From Ancylostoma caninum (Eukaryota > Nematoda > Chromadorea > Rhabditida > Ancylostomatidae), in the NCBI GenBank assembly GCA_037903475.1, contig JBAJFG010000529.1, positions 248,001 to 312,000 on the forward strand: a stretch of 64,000 nt of DNA, in the 5' to 3' direction. Under the pieces are notes generated by a model. It did not search any database, was not told where the DNA came from, and saw only the letters and a list, made by a program, of their open reading frames with translations. Of the stretch, positions 1 to 13,859 are shown one piece after another. Position 1 is the first letter of the stretch; each line of letters starts with the position of its first letter. Made by a program: the position numbers and the translations under genes.

Positions 1-286
1 CAAATATTCTCCAGTTTTTATTTCATTTCCATCTTCTAAGTCATTCTTCCTTCCCTGTTCCCACCTTCCCCATCCATTCAGTACTTCTGTCAAACCTTAT
101 AGAGTAAGATTGACCAAATCTTCATCAAAATTTTCCGCTTTTCCTATTCCTCACTCTCATTTTTACATAATTCCTCTTTTTTTTTTAAACAGATCATCTC
201 TTTTAAAATTCAATCATACATCTTTTAGACGCCCTTGCCATTCGTTTCTCGAAAGTCATGCTTATGACAAAATGACGTTATTGCAG

Positions 287-350
287 TCCTCTCTCTCTCT
301 CTCCTTCTCTCTCTCTCCCTCTCTCTTCCTTTCTTCTTCTCCTTCAGTCT
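287..350. repeat. CT-rich simple repeat
   Basis: Pyrimidine tract of (CT)n with CCT and TTC interruptions. Confidence 0.9.
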
Positions 351-3300
351 GTACATTTCCTCCACTTCCGTCTCCATCTGTTTCCTTGGTCGTCAGTATC
401 ATTTACAGCAGTGAAAAACACAACATTTTCCCTCTAATTTTTCTGATTCTTAATTTTTCACTTTTAACCTCTCTTTCTTCACAACTTCCCTGTTACCCTA
501 CAAGTTTCCGAGCCACCAAGGTAAAGCCAAACTTCCCGACATCACTCGAACCACAGACATAGCTTATTTTGCACAAAATCCACTGGGGTCCATGGAAAAA
601 TCCGAAATCCTCTGGAATGGCAACGATTCGCTGTGTAAACCTGTGCGTCGTTCAACGGACACTCCACAAAATCGCCTCTGGTCCGGTTATTGCAGCTCGT
701 TGCGAGATGCACGACCAGTCACCTACCGAAATGGTGTTGTTGCGTGATCGTACCAATCCTTACAGTGTACCTTATACAGTAGCCATGTGATATTTGAATA
801 CATATCCACGGAAAAAAGGAAAATATGCTGCAGTGAGAGGGGGAGGGGAGTCAAAAATGACAGGGGAGTAAATAGCAAAAATTGAGGCCAGCATCAACTG
901 CTGAGTTAACCAACAGTTGACCTAATGGGTTAACCATACCAAGGTCCGAACTGACACGTCTCCATGGGTGTTACCCAACGATTAAGTGCCTAGAACCGAG
1001 CTCTCAGGAGAAATCTATCCGAAAGCGACTGCAATCCGATCCTCTTCACATCCTACCATTCTCCTCTCCAAATGGACAACGACTCAAGCAGCAGTCTTCT
1101 CTTATTATTCTTCTCAGATTGCCAAGCAAGGGAAAAATGCGGTATTGACGATGAGGCAGATTTTGGCTTTAGGGCTAGTAATTGTAAGGTGTTCACATGA
1201 GGTCCGAAAAAGACCTTTTTGCATGAAAACAAAGCTGTGGAACCCAAATCAAAGTCTTTCATCTTCTGGAAGAAAGAAGACCAGCTCCTTCAAATATCAA
1301 AATCTGCCAAATCAACTCATTTCATAACATAAAATTGTGTGCAAAGTGGTATTCCTTATTAAAACGCTGAAGAGTTAGAGGTACCAAGAGTAAATTATTG
1401 CTTCAAAGTCCAAAACCCTGAAAGAATTATTGAGTCTTTCTCGGAATATAAATATTCGGCCTCCTTTTTTGGATTCTGGATCCAAAATCAAAATCAAGGA
1501 ACATGGGAGTTCCCATTCAAGGAGTAGTTCGAGTGACTATTTCAGGATGAAAAGTCACTCGAAGCGAATCTCTAAAGATCCACAGAGCGAGTGACCGACA
1601 AAAAGAAGCCGTGATAATTCTTAGAACATGCAAAGTTTGGGATTTAATGAAAGAACAATGTGCTTTATCAGAGCCCTATGAAAAAAAAACCCAAAAAAGT
1701 AGCTAAATGAAGAAATCGTTTTGTTCGAAAGAAAAAAAACGTGGCTAAAAGAGAAAAAAATTCTAGACAATTATCATCTTCCTCTCAGCTAATCAAACAC
1801 CAGCAAAATTCCAAAGATTTGCATCTATGAGTCATAAATACGAACTTTTCTTCCCTTCAGAAAAATGAAGAGAAAGGGAACTATTATAGTTTCAGCCCAT
1901 ACTCATTGTCTTGGCTTCAACATAGGAAAGAATCAAGAATAAAACATTCCCGATAAAGAAGAAAATGAGGAAAAAGGAATAAGAATGAAAAAGATACTGA
2001 AGAAAAAAAGAAGGTGAAGAGAAAAAGAAAACTCAAGAATGATCAAGTTCGCCCTTTGCCCGCTGAGATGATTCTAAGACCCTGCATGTATGTATACAGG
2101 TCAAGTTAAGCTGAAGGGAATCTAGATAACATACTTTAGCATAAAATGAAAAAAATGAGGAGAATCCACAAAAAATTAGTGGAATACCTACTTAGCAATG
2201 GAGCAACATTTGAAAGACCTAGCAATGGAGTAAGATTATTCTCAACCTGAGAAATTCCGGGACAGAACTGGAAATTTCATATACAAAAGAGGTCTTGAAC
2301 CGATTAAATTCATGAATATGGAAGAATTTTTGATTTTGGTGATATATGGCACACCGTGCTGCGTTCCCAGATAATCGAAAAAATAGGTAGGAAATTTTAG
2401 AGAAGCTTACAGAAACATAGACGGCAATAACGCATAAATCTACAGTCTAAGAAATCCAGAAACTCGTCAATTTACCGAAATGGTTCCTAAAAATAGGTAG
2501 GATGTCTAGCAATTCAAAAAGCTTTTATTGCATCAACCCTGAGCTCTCCTGAGCCTCTTATCAAGTTTTTTCCTTTCTACGATCAATAACTATATTTCAA
2601 ACAGCTGGCTGGAGGTTTCACAAGGTCATTTTAAAGCTGGTTCCAAAGAGAAGAAAAAAAAACGTTTGAAAAAATGAAGGATTATACATAATAACAAGCC
2701 AAAACTCATCTCTGAATGCGTTAAATTTTAAATTCCAGATATGTATATAGAGTAATTCTCATGAACTGGTTAAGTACTTGGCTAACTTCAAATCACATTC
2801 TCTTTATATAATTTATCTTCTTCTCTTGTTGTCATGCTTCTCATTCGGAAAATCCTACAAACAGTCTCTCAAAGCATTTAAGGCATAAAACAAACTCTAT
2901 TCTTAGAAAACGGCCCTTCCCTCATTCCTGTGAAAAAATTGCTTATTCTTTTGTAAATAAACAACAATCGTGGTAAATAAAATAGAAAAATCCGCGCCAA
3001 GGGACCGTCGGCTCGCAGCCATCTGCCCTCATCAAGTAAATGAGCCGCCGCGGTGGCGGTTCTGGAACCTATCTCCAATAGAAGTCATGCAAATCGATGA
3101 TGCACACACACATTAGGACGCCATCTGCCACAACGAATCTCCGCTTTGACAAGATTGCAGCGCGGTAATTTCAAATTTCACACTTGCGAGGAGGATAACA
3201 GCATTCAGAGATGAAAAAGGTAGGAAACACAGAGAAATTGAAGGAAAACCCCTCAAAAAATGCAAATAACTGCCAGTTTTTGGCCCAGAAATCAAAGGCG

Positions 3301-5106
3301 AAAAATCAATGGACTGTTTCTGGCATATTCCACGGCCAATGTTATGTACACAACAGCAAAAAGCTCGCTGAGCAACACGGAAACCGCGTGATAAAAGTCA
3401 CGAAAATCAGTGGATGTCATCACGTACAAAGCAGCAGAGGGAGGTGAACTTTACCCCATCACACATGACGACAAAGTACAAGGAGTGATGAAATCTGGTA
3501 AGGTTCACTGATAAAACCTCTTCTGAGTTCTTTTTTTTTTTTGGAAAAACCGCTTTCCTGATTGGCTCACAATTAGAGACAGCCAATAACGAGGGGCAAA
3601 GGTGTGAACGAGTAGCATGTCGTCGGAAATTTAAGGTTGAAATCCCAGGAATTCCAAAATAAGCAGTTTTGGATAGTTATAGCTCTGAACTGGCATCAGG
3701 TTGAAATAATACAAGTACATGAACTGATCAATAAGAATCGAGTGGAGACAGTGGGAGGAGCCTGGCACAAAAACACATCTAACCATAAAAACGATTACGT
3801 GAAAACGGGCCATATGCATAATCGGGATTGCACATCGCAAACGTTTTAACGTACCCCAATTTACCCCTTACCTGGCTTCTATCAGTATGATTACCCACAC
3901 GTGACGTTGTCTATGTCCAGCTGCTACCCATGGGTACGAGCTTACACATCCTTTCAATGGTACATGCGCTCGATTTAAAGGAGAAAACCGCAAATGTGGT
4001 GGCAGAAGGATCAACAGATCAAAAATGGTGAGAAGCTCCGCTCGTTTTTTGTTAATTACTCCAGAGCAGCCAATGGTGGGAAACTCCGCCCACAAGTGTT
4101 CTCAAACAGCCAATAAGATGAAAGGTGAGCCTGGGAGAGGAAGTATCGATCAGAAAACCCGACATAACGGTCGAATAACAAAATATAATAAAGAGGTGCG
4201 AAGAAATTGACTGAACCAATCACAGCGGCCATCAAATTATCAAATTTTGATAGGCCCCTCCCCCATACCGCTCTCCTATTGGTCCATTCCCTAAAATGGG
4301 CAACAGAGAAAAAGGCAGGCAGCAAAAGTGTTTTATTTATGAAATTCTTCATTGGACATGCGCGTTTTTCATAAAATAAAGTCGCCAAAACTTTGATCTA
4401 TCAAATACAAAGTTTATTTGAACCCCGTGCCCCCCCCCCCCATTTTCCTAAAAATTTTGTGATTTATCTAAATAATCCGGGAATGGTTAGAAGTAAAATG
4501 TATAACTTTATGAGAATAATTTAATTTGAAGGTATGATTTTATGGAAAGCTGCGGTACTCCCACAATAACGCCACAGCCACGAGTTAAGCATTAATATTC
4601 CGTAGCAATTCATCACATATTGCCATACTACTTAGAATATACGTCCCCATAGACTAAATTTGCCATTTCTCCGGAAAAAATAATCGTTTATGATCCCCAG
4701 GAAGCGTTTGTGCAGTCACGTACACACTCAGAGCTCAGAGATCGTTCGCGGTTGGCAGTGCGCCAACGCCCCGCCCACCGTCGCCCCGCCCACCGCTGGG
4801 AGAACTCTTAGAGCAGAGATCAGTGCGGGTGCACAGCGTTGCACTGATGATGACGTCGCAGTGGTCAGTGAGATTTGAAATTGGTTTACCCGGCTGGGTT
4901 TCCTCTGCGTCTATGACTTTTGGGGTTTAATGGTGGATATAGTTCCTGGAAGGGAATTTAATGTCCCTTAGTTGGAATTGTGCTGTTCCTCATGAGCAAA
5001 AGCCCCCGCAGCTGTTCTATAAGCGACAAGTTCCTGGAAATTGTTATCCAGGCAGTTCATTTCGTAGTCAGTCACGGAGTGTGAAGGATGCGGAAAGAGC
5101 GATGAC

Positions 5107-5138
5107 GGGGCGGGCGCGGGCGGGCGGGCGGGGGGAGG
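5107..5138 (+). repeat. G-run cluster (possible G-quadruplex)
   Basis: GGGGCGGGCGCGGGCGGGCG continuing to GGGGGGAGG: at least six G-runs of three or more with 1-3 nt loops. Lies just downstream of paired GCCCCGCCCACCG boxes (4768-4797). Confidence 0.6.
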
Positions 5139-6100
5139 CGATGGCCGGGGCGAGATGAAAAACTGGCAAACATCAGACCAATCAATGCCCTACTCTACCA
5201 GCAACGAGGCCTTCGTCGGTTCGTTGTCCACAGATTTCACCTTTGAGAGCCGTGGACTCCAGTTGGGAGCTAAACGTGGGCTTGGACCATTAATTTTGGG
5301 ACAATCTTTATGAGCTCCCGGAAAGTCCTGGATCCCTGGACTGACGGTTTTTGTATTGGTAGAGCTATAACCAAGAATGTTAGCTCGATTTAATTCGGAT
5401 AATGTTTCGGCTTAGTCGCCTGAAATGAGATTTCCCGAGCATCAGCTGGGTATCCCCCAAAAAAGTTGGGAGGGGAAAAAGGCAAAATGTCAAGGGACTG
5501 AAAACTAGTACGAAAACTCCAGACGAATCGGAGGTCGAAGCGTCCATGAAAAAGAAAATCTTGCAGAGAAACCACGCCCACTTCAAGGAAACAAGAGCTG
5601 ACGACATCCTACTGACGGAAACAGCGGATTTGTGACTAGGAAAAGCAAAGATCGTAAATCTTTGGAGAAGAAAAATGACCAGAGAAATCCGCAGATCCAG
5701 GAGATCAGAGAACTAAATAGAACAGCCTATGCAGAGTTTTAAGGAATTTTAGAGTAAAACAAAGCTTTGCAACTCGGAGTTCAAAAGATCAAAGACCATA
5801 TTCCAAGTATAGCGATAGATTCCATAGCTCCCGATGGCATAAACTACGTTTCCTTTCGACCTCTGGGCCCGGATGCTTCACTGGTGGGCTGGGTAGTCTC
5901 ATACCCATGGGTATGATTCATTAAGGAATCTTTTATTTTACGTAAAAGATTCTTCAAAACATGAGTATTAGTATAAAATGCGCTCCAACGCTAATCCTAT
6001 GCGGAAAGTGCAAATTTTTTGACGATTTTTTAAACACCACATATTATCGGCGGATAATCTGGCACCGATCCAAATCCCCGCCTTCAAAAAATTTGGCAAT

Positions 6101-9100
6101 GCTCCTGGTTAAACTACAGAGGGTCGTAAACCGAGGGATCCGGATTCAGAATTTTTTTAAAAAGCGGAAGTTTTACAGTAACCTCTACAGTATCAATGGA
6201 AAAAGTCTCAAAAATGTGTGACCCTCAAGTGTTGGAAAATTTTCAAACTAACAGGGACACCAATCACAAAACGAATTTTTTTTTGAAAGAACAAGTTCTC
6301 AGCGCTTTGACCTACAATCTACTGTATTCCTACCGTAACCTTGTCTTCATTGGATTAAGTACCGTAGCCTCCTTAGTGTGACATCCCTTTGGTGTTAGCG
6401 CACGTGCTTAACATGCATTGAACATCGTACTTCACCTAACAATTAGAAACAAAAAGTGAATGCACATTTTCTACAGTATCCCTAGGTCTACCGTAACCCA
6501 GACGCCATTCAGCAACACTTATTACAGTATCACTGCGATAGGGGTCCAAGCACTGCGGCCACGAGAAGAGACATACATATTTGTAATTGTGATCAAGTGT
6601 ACACATATCGTGCCAGGACACCACGGACGAGTTCACACGAACACCAAACGATGACGTCATAGGGGTTAGTGGACAAATGGCAAGAAAAAACCCATAGTGG
6701 GTTTATCGTGGTGGACCAGAGGGCTAGTGGCTTGGCAGAGTGCCAGAAAAATTTGACGTGTACATTCCTGTGGGAAACATGTTCGAAACGGAAGTGACGT
6801 CAAAAGTGGGCGGTGCTTGGAGAAATTGGCGCCGTTCCAAGGAGTTGATCAGCTGGGGATTGTACTGTCCCAGTATGACTTGATCAACAGTGTATGGGAG
6901 ATTTGTAGGGATTTTGAAGGTGGAGCGCTTGATCTACAGCTAGGGAAGGACCGATGGGATCGTGGGGAGGGTACTGTAAGGTACTGTCAGGAAACTGTAG
7001 AGGAATAGAACCCAGCCGACCAATGAGAATCGTCGCCACTGGTGAGCGTCCCCGGAACGCCGGAAAATCCGGACAAACGGGCGCCGGTCGCTGGGAAGAG
7101 GTTCCGGCCAAGTAGTCTGAATTGCCGACACCGTTGTGGACCGAGAAGGCTGACACTGGTGCACACACTATGAAGGGGCAACAGACACACACACCGAATT
7201 ATCGATCAGCTCGCTGTCTCTCTTCGCTTCGCTGCTGCTGCTGCTGCTGAGCGGCCCGCGCCTCTCCGGTGCGGGTGCGTGTGTTGGCTGGCTGGCTGAC
7301 TGGCCGGCTGGAGAAGAATTTGTATGATTATCGCCGGCCGCTCGGCCTCGGCCGCGCTTGGCCAGCCGCCAACTCACTCCAACCACACCGAAACCACCTA
7401 GTGTGACGGCTCGTACGACTCGTCACCACCTGCTCGACGCGCCGGTCACGCTCCCGACAGCGTCACGACAGCGCAGCGACCGTTCGCTGCCGGCGTCCAC
7501 CGGTGTTGTCGAAAATGCCACCAGTCACCTGAAAAACAACTTCACCGCATCTGTTTTCATAGCTAAACAGCGCCCGAACGTGCTGTTTGCAGCTCGTTCT
7601 GGGGAGTTTATGGAATTTCCGGGGAAGAGCGGTTGTTACGGAATAACATATGGAAATGTCCGAAAGTAAAAACGTCTCGGTACTACCGCAGGTGTCTACC
7701 GCAACATAGCTAAGGAGGGCAGCCAAAAGTCGATGGTTCATTACACACCTCAGCAAGCACAGAAAAATCCTTTTGAGGAACGAGATGGACGGAGCTGGAT
7801 CACATACTTTTACGTTAGAATTCCGAGCGTTTCAGTCCAATAAGTCTCTGGAACAATGAGGCGCAGATGAACATTGCTGTCGAAAATTTCTTGGGGGAAG
7901 GCGAGGTCCTGAACATTCCGAAATTTCTCGGATTCATTTCTTAGCACTGATACAGATTAACCAGAAGATCTCAAGTATCCATGAATCATAGCTGGTAACT
8001 CTTAAACTCTTAAATGCTGGCATAAGAGCTAGAGCCGCCGGGAAATTTAGAGCAGAAATGCTTTGTTGCTAAAGCTCTCGGAAAAATTAACGGGATGTTT
8101 TTCCTAAAACTGTCATGAGAAAAAGTTCTTCGAGGAAATTCCAACTGTGCTTTTTTTTTCAGAGGACAAAATAGTGCCAATGTACAAGAGTTCTTCGAGT
8201 CATTTTGGCCCTACTTGACTAGCTGCAACATTAAAGCTCAACTTCAGCAAGGATAAGAATTTTAGGCGAAAAAAAAAAATAAAGATTTACATATTCATCC
8301 ACTTGTCAATATGCTGCTTATTTTTTTGCTACGGTACTTCTTCTACAAAAACACTATTGTCAAGAAACTTGTTCAGTATCTGCTACGATGCTTCTTTCTA
8401 CACTGAAACCACGAGGTGTGTCAAAAGCGTTGGAACAAGCATAATTCTCTGCTAAAATGTGAAGAAGAGGAATCTCAACCTAGCAGTCAAAAAGTTACTT
8501 GTATGCAGCTTGATTGCTAACACAAATTCCATTATATTTTTTCGAGAACATCTCTTTAGTAGCGGAACAAAACTGGAGAAGAAGATGTGGGAAGATGCCG
8601 ATTCAGACACGCAAGCAGTTCCTCGACATTGTTTCTCTCCAAAATTTTTAAGCCAACTTCAAATTTCTGTGAAGATGGGAAACGCCGAAGAGTCTGGAAT
8701 CCAGAATAAATGCAGGAATTATTCCAGATGAATTAGTAGGAGCGAAGAGAGGCAGTCTCATAACTATTGTGGTAATAGTGAAGCGCATTACCTCGAAACC
8801 TCTGAGGTTTACCATGTACGCATGGGAAAAGACCAAAGCGTTACGTTTATAACAATAAAAAAGAAAAAAAACGGGGAAAAATTTCAGTACAACATCAGAG
8901 ATTTGTTGCTCTAATGCGAATTTCCCAAAAAAACCTAAATTCCCAAAAACAGAAGCGAACAGGGGTATCAATGGTAAAGCTGTACATTACCCAAATTATA
9001 TTTCTGGAGCTTCTTTGTGTTTTTTTTACAGAAGGATGCTTTATCTATTGATTTTAGAATTTTCAACTCTCTACATAAATTTATGGAGAAAGTGTGGACA

Positions 9101-10640
9101 AAGCCAGGGTTGCGCTTGAGTCAACACTTCCACCCCCTTGTTCGGTACCTGTATATACCGTAAAAGGAATCTCGGAAAAGAAAAATGAGACTTATACTTA
9201 TGAGTATGCAGGGGATAAGACAAAATGAAAAGTTCAGTCCGCCTGGCAGATAGTCTTACAGTAATTTCAGGGCGTAAAATGGAATTAAGTTTGCGCATAA
9301 ATATGCTAGAGACAACGAACTAAGTGGTCATGGTCTGTCGAACGTTGAACATACTAACAGTGCCGATTTTGACTTCAGAGAAGGTGATTTGGATTTATCG
9401 TGCTTGGAGATTACGGTAATACTGTCTGCTCACCGGCCTAGACTTTTCATCTTGTGGGGATAAGTGGTGTTCGTCGAGTTCTTCTTATTTTTTCCTTCAC
9501 AGTTTCATAGAAATATTATGCTTGTTCGAATACTTTTAATGTACCATGAACAGCATGTGGACCATGATTCCAGGTTGAGAAGCTTCCAGAAGCGCCAGGG
9601 ATAATCCACATCTTTCCTGAGATTCAAGGACTCACTATATGAGTCAATATATACCTGAGAGCCACTTAATCGACATAAACAATATGAATAGCGTGAGAAG
9701 TCTTGGAACAGCTCGTCCTTGGACAGCATTTAGCAGCTGTCACTAAGCAACCGACCTACTTACTAAGAAAAATTGCGCAGGGGACAGCTCTAATGAAGTT
9801 TCCTAGTAAAAACAACGCAGTAAAAGGGGAAATATTAATGAAAACCCGGGCAACTTGTCATTCCACGGAAAAGGGGTTGAGGACAAGGATGTCATCCTAT
9901 TTTGGGAAAACGGAAATTTTCTGGTCGATCAATAAATAGATCCAAAAAAAATCCTTTCCCTAGCCGCAAGTCTTGCTTGAGGTGAATCAACCCCCAAGCC
10001 ATTCTTCTCATGGTATGACATCAACTCCAAAGTTCGACCAATCAATAATCGGTAGCCACGCCCCCAGTATTTTCTTATCTCAGCAGATCGCCCATTTCAC
10101 CCCTGCCGGCAGCGTTCTTTGAAGCGAACTGCAACAGATACTCAGTCGAGATACGCAGCGAAAAGCTCGGATTACTCAGCAAGTGGTCCACATTACATGT
10201 TGGCGTCCGGCCATGCCAGTAATTACATTGCGACCCGGCATAATTGACTTGTCGGTAACAATTGGATAACCTTGACGAGAATCACACACACTCATATAGT
10301 CACTTTCTGCTACAAGAAGGGGTAGGTGGACAACTGTCACAAAAAATTCTAAGAAAATGCTGCCAAAAGAGATAAAGCGTGGACTTAATCACCCGCATAA
10401 GCGGCTAATCCGGATCTTCAGGTCTTAGCAGGGATTCTAAGCAGAGCTGGGGAATGTTTTAGCAGATTAAATGATGGAGGCAGACGTAAACTGTTGGTTG
10501 ATCTCAAGTTGAAGGGGTGTATTTGTTGAAAAAAAAGGAGGGTGTCCAGAAATTTTAAAAAAATGTTCGGGATCCATTGCTAAAAGGCTATGCCAAAGAC
10601 ATTCACAGAGGGAGAGGATGTTCTAGTCAGGGCAGCTCTG
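6101..10640. other. No gene recognised; GC-rich island at 6.8-7.6 kb
   Basis: TACAGTA/TACCGTA-rich between 6.1 and 6.6 kb. TGACGTCA occurs at 6652 and 6795. From 6.8 to 7.6 kb the sequence is GC-rich with several overlapping frames on both strands, none with recognisable protein features; this could be a promoter/first-exon region. 7.8-10.6 kb is plain AT-rich DNA. Confidence 0.4.
7231..7249. repeat. (GCT)6 trinucleotide repeat
   Basis: Six GCT units in a GC-rich island (7.0-7.5 kb). Confidence 0.9.
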
Positions 10641-10727
10641 AGATTACCCCGAGTAAATGTGTCAACATCCTCAAATTTACCCATCGTCAACACTGGCGCT
10701 CACACGCTTACCCTGGGTAATATCATT
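10641..10727. repeat. GGGTAA palindromic MITE, single copy
   Basis: Ends GATTACCCCGAGTAAATG and CGCTTACCCTGGGTAATA, about 87 bp. Same family as the 13.45 kb array. Confidence 0.7.
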
Positions 10728-11000
10728 GATGTATGCGGTCTCAGTGGGCGGGCAAGAAAATATGCTACCTGTCCAAGCATGTGAAAGCTAAGGTTGTAGA
10801 TTAGAGCTACTAGCGCTCTCTGAGCGAAACCAATCAATAGCAGGCTAGTAGGACCACCACCATCCCGCCAAACGTCATAGCTTTGCGTTTCGAGGTGGAG
10901 TACCCTGCTTTACCGTATCAGAACGAAGTTCTTGCATTTACAGCATCAGCGAACCAATGAATTTTGGGGCGGGGTTTGTCTTTGAAGGGTGCTGTGATTG

Positions 11001-11044
11001 AGCTCTGTGATTGGTCAGTGGATGAATTGACCAATCGTAGAGCT
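11001..11044. repeat. Short palindrome with inverted CCAAT boxes
   Basis: AGCTCTGTGATTGGTCAGT, 6-bp spacer, then ATTGACCAATCGTAGAGCT: 19-bp arms with two mismatches. A related core is at 22.0 kb. Confidence 0.65.
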
Positions 11045-11249
11045 CGGCCGCACTGCCTCTCTGAGTTACAGCTCATGACCCCCAAACAATTTTGCCGCCC
11101 CACCCCTGCCACGCCCATTTTTTTCCCTTGTTCCTCTTTCTATCTCTCCCCCCCCCCGCTCTTCTCCCCCACCCTCTCTGCGCCTCCTTCTTCATCAGTA
11201 ACGCCACGTTACATTGAGGGCTGCCCTTCTGGCCCCACATGCATGATTG

Positions 11250-11346
11250 AGATTACCCAGGATAGACGTATAGGATAGACGTGCTAACTCCACAAATTTA
11301 CCTATGTTTAGCACGAGCATCAATATGGTTACCCTGGGTAATTTCA
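11250..11346. repeat. GGGTAA palindromic MITE, single copy
   Basis: Ends GATTACCCAGGATAGACG and GGTTACCCTGGGTAATTTC; CAGGATAGACGTATAGGATAGACG shows a small internal duplication. Confidence 0.7.
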
Positions 11347-11399
11347 GTGGTTTATTCGGATCCTGAAGACCTACAAACATAATGCTCAATTAACCCCGC

Positions 11400-13440
11400 C
11401 CATATTTATATCACATTTGGGTTGAAATTAAGATTGCGAAAGCCCAGCTGTTATCTCACAACTGTGGAGAATTCCTGAAAATATTCCATGACTCCGAATA
11501 TTGCAATATATGTACCTGAAAATCCACTCCACAAGCGCGCGGGGGAGAACCACGCCCACCTTACATCCTGGCGGCTTCGGTGCGGTAAACATGGCGAATC
11601 AGCATAATGGGTCGTACCACCACAACCTAAATAAACACTTTTTTATTAGGATATGCCTGACTTCACGGATAAGTGCGTCCAGAAAGTTCGATGCTCAGAA
11701 GTCGGCCAAGGTTTCGACCACGGCTTCGTTCGTCAACAACAACCCGAGAACAATAGAATGGCTTAATGAGAAATCAAGCGAACACATTCGGAACGCTTCT
11801 ACGGGAACAACACAGGGGATGTTGAAGCAGGGACCAAAATCTATGTCCGAACAGTATATAGTACGGTAGGATACTGTACTTCGGGATTGTGAAAAAAGAG
11901 TGAATTGAACGAGATGCAAACGAATACGGTGAAATTGCTAAAACTCTCATGATGACTTCGTTTAGTGGAAATGAGGAAGCCATTCAAAATTCCGGGAACC
12001 AGTCTCCATACCTTACAGAGACGTTTATTTTCCAACCATTAACTAAACCGAGATGTCCATGTCCTGCCACTGGACAATGCGTGGGTCCCGCCACGAAAAT
12101 AGAAAAAAAAACGAGAAAAATCTAAAAAATCCGGGAAAAAGTGCTTATACGTACGTATGTACATGCACCTATATACGTTAAAACATAGTATTTGTGGAGA
12201 ATTTAAAAACAAGTATTAGGCGTGCCGAATGCCGGAGACGAGAAAATATAATTTGTAAATTTCGTCTACAAAAAAAAAGACACGAAAAAATTAGCAGGTT
12301 TTTCCTGTTCCACTTTTGGTTCATTAGACGTCTGGAAGCACGAAGTCCTTGATTTCCGGTCCATATGTGCACCTTCGTAGATGTCTATGGTGGATTCCAA
12401 TGGCCGCCAGTCAAGGATACGGGCATTCGTGTTTTTCCCAAGGATGGGCCAGCAAACTTACAAAGTTACTTAAAGTTACAATATTATAAAGTTACTGTGA
12501 CGGATAAAGAATTCGTTTTAGTTCTAGTTTTTTTCTCAAGTTTGATTTTCCATTAGTTAATTTTTAAAAATAACCAAGTGAATAAATTTTTTTCTCTTAG
12601 AAAATTGTCGGGCATTCGGCTGGCCACGCCCCTAGTCTACCAGTCAAGTCCCCCATGCCGTAGAAAAAAAATCCCCGTGGACCTCACGTGTATGTACATT
12701 ATATGTATACCTCGCACTGCATTTATTTATTTAATTATTTAACTACATTCGGTGCTCTAAAGAAAAAAAAACAACTAAACCAGGGTTACAAGAAACTAAA
12801 ATTTTGTTTAATCATCCAAATAAATGACAGATTAAAATAAAACTCCCATATTTGGTCCGGATCAATAGACCACTCTCCAGAAAGAGAAAGGTCCCCCACA
12901 GTACATATACCAGTATAGCATAGATGCACTGTATTGTTGAATACTAATATTAAAATTAATTTTGAGTCATTTGTTGCGACCCATTAATTTCTTTCTTCTT
13001 TTTCTGAATTTCTACCCTTCAACTGCAATTATTCCAGTCTTTTTTGTATGTCCATTTAGTTTTTGTGATTTTTTTACATTCTATAAAGACAATTGTTAGC
13101 TTTTTTCAAACTAGTCTTTTTTTTCAAGTTTGCCCTTTTTTCTCCTCGATGAAGAGCTGTTTGCAAGTAATAAACAAGAAAAAATGGCAGGATAAATTAA
13201 GAAACAACTATTACGAACAACAACAATAGAGATGTATTTCTCAGCTGCGTCTCTTTTGAATATTTATAATGTCTCTATTAATGCCCGGATAATTTCTGGA
13301 CTCAAATGGTCAAGCTCTTCGGGAGATTCTGCTATAATTTACTGTTTCAAAATTTCTACTTAAAATGTGAGGAGGGCGAACCTTGGTATGCGCGTGTCCT
13401 TCTTCTACATTGTGCGTCGGCAGCAAAGAAAGCCGTGGAT
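11400..13440. other. No gene recognised
   Basis: An open frame 11501-11869 (start MQYMYLKIHS) is the longest but has no motif or splice context. The 12365-12420 stretch GTGCACC..CTATGGTGGATTC resembles 20826-20850, hinting at a dispersed repeat. Confidence 0.4.
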
Positions 13441-13453
13441 GGCTGCACTGTTC

Positions 13454-13845
13454 GGGTTACCCAGGGTAAACGTGTTGGCGCCGCACAGGTCCTCGTATCG
13501 TTAACATGGGCATCAAGGTGCTTACCCTGGGTAATCTATAGGTCGGATGCATTATTCGGATTAGCCAGGGTAAACGTGTTGACGCCGCACAGGCCCTCGT
13601 ATGGTTAGCATGGGCATCAAGGTGTTTACCCTGGGTAATCCATAGGCTGCATCCATCATTCAGGTTACTCAGGGTAAACGTGATGACGCCGCGCAGGTCC
13701 TCGTATTTGTCAACACGGGCATCAAGGTGTTTACACTTGGCAATCTACAAGTCGGATGCATCATTCAGATTACCCAGGGTAAACGTATTGACGCCGCACG
13801 AGTTCACATGTCGTCAGCATCAACGCATTTACCCTGGGTAATCTC
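13454..13845. repeat. Tandem array of four palindromic units, period about 105 bp
   Basis: Units start at 13454, 13558, 13663 and 13768. Each opens with GGTTACCCAGGGTAAACGTG or a variant and closes with TTTACCCTGGGTAATC, so every unit is itself an inverted repeat; units are separated by GGATGCATTATTCGG-type spacers. Unit 3 has the most decayed right end (ACACTTGGCAATC). The open frame across the array is a by-product. Confidence 0.85.
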
Positions 13846-13859
13846 AACAATGTATTGGG

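Larger units (their letters stand above)
1..6100. other. No gene recognised
   Basis: AT-rich, A-rich on the plus strand from 1.6 to 2.8 kb. Open frames are short and without splice context or motifs. A GC-rich patch at 4.73-5.16 kb with two tandem GCCCCGCCCACCG boxes could be a promoter. CATACCCATGGGTATG near 5900-5915 is a short palindrome; a similar GCTGCTACCCATGGGTAC is at 3921. Confidence 0.5.

Noticed and set aside
110..562. 150-codon frame on +
   Set aside because: Ser/Phe/Pro content comes from the CT-rich simple repeat.
13306..13608. 100-codon frame on +
   Set aside because: Runs through the palindromic tandem array.
13454..13845. CRISPR-like regular array
   Set aside because: Units are palindromic MITE copies with similar spacers in a eukaryotic genome; no cas genes.
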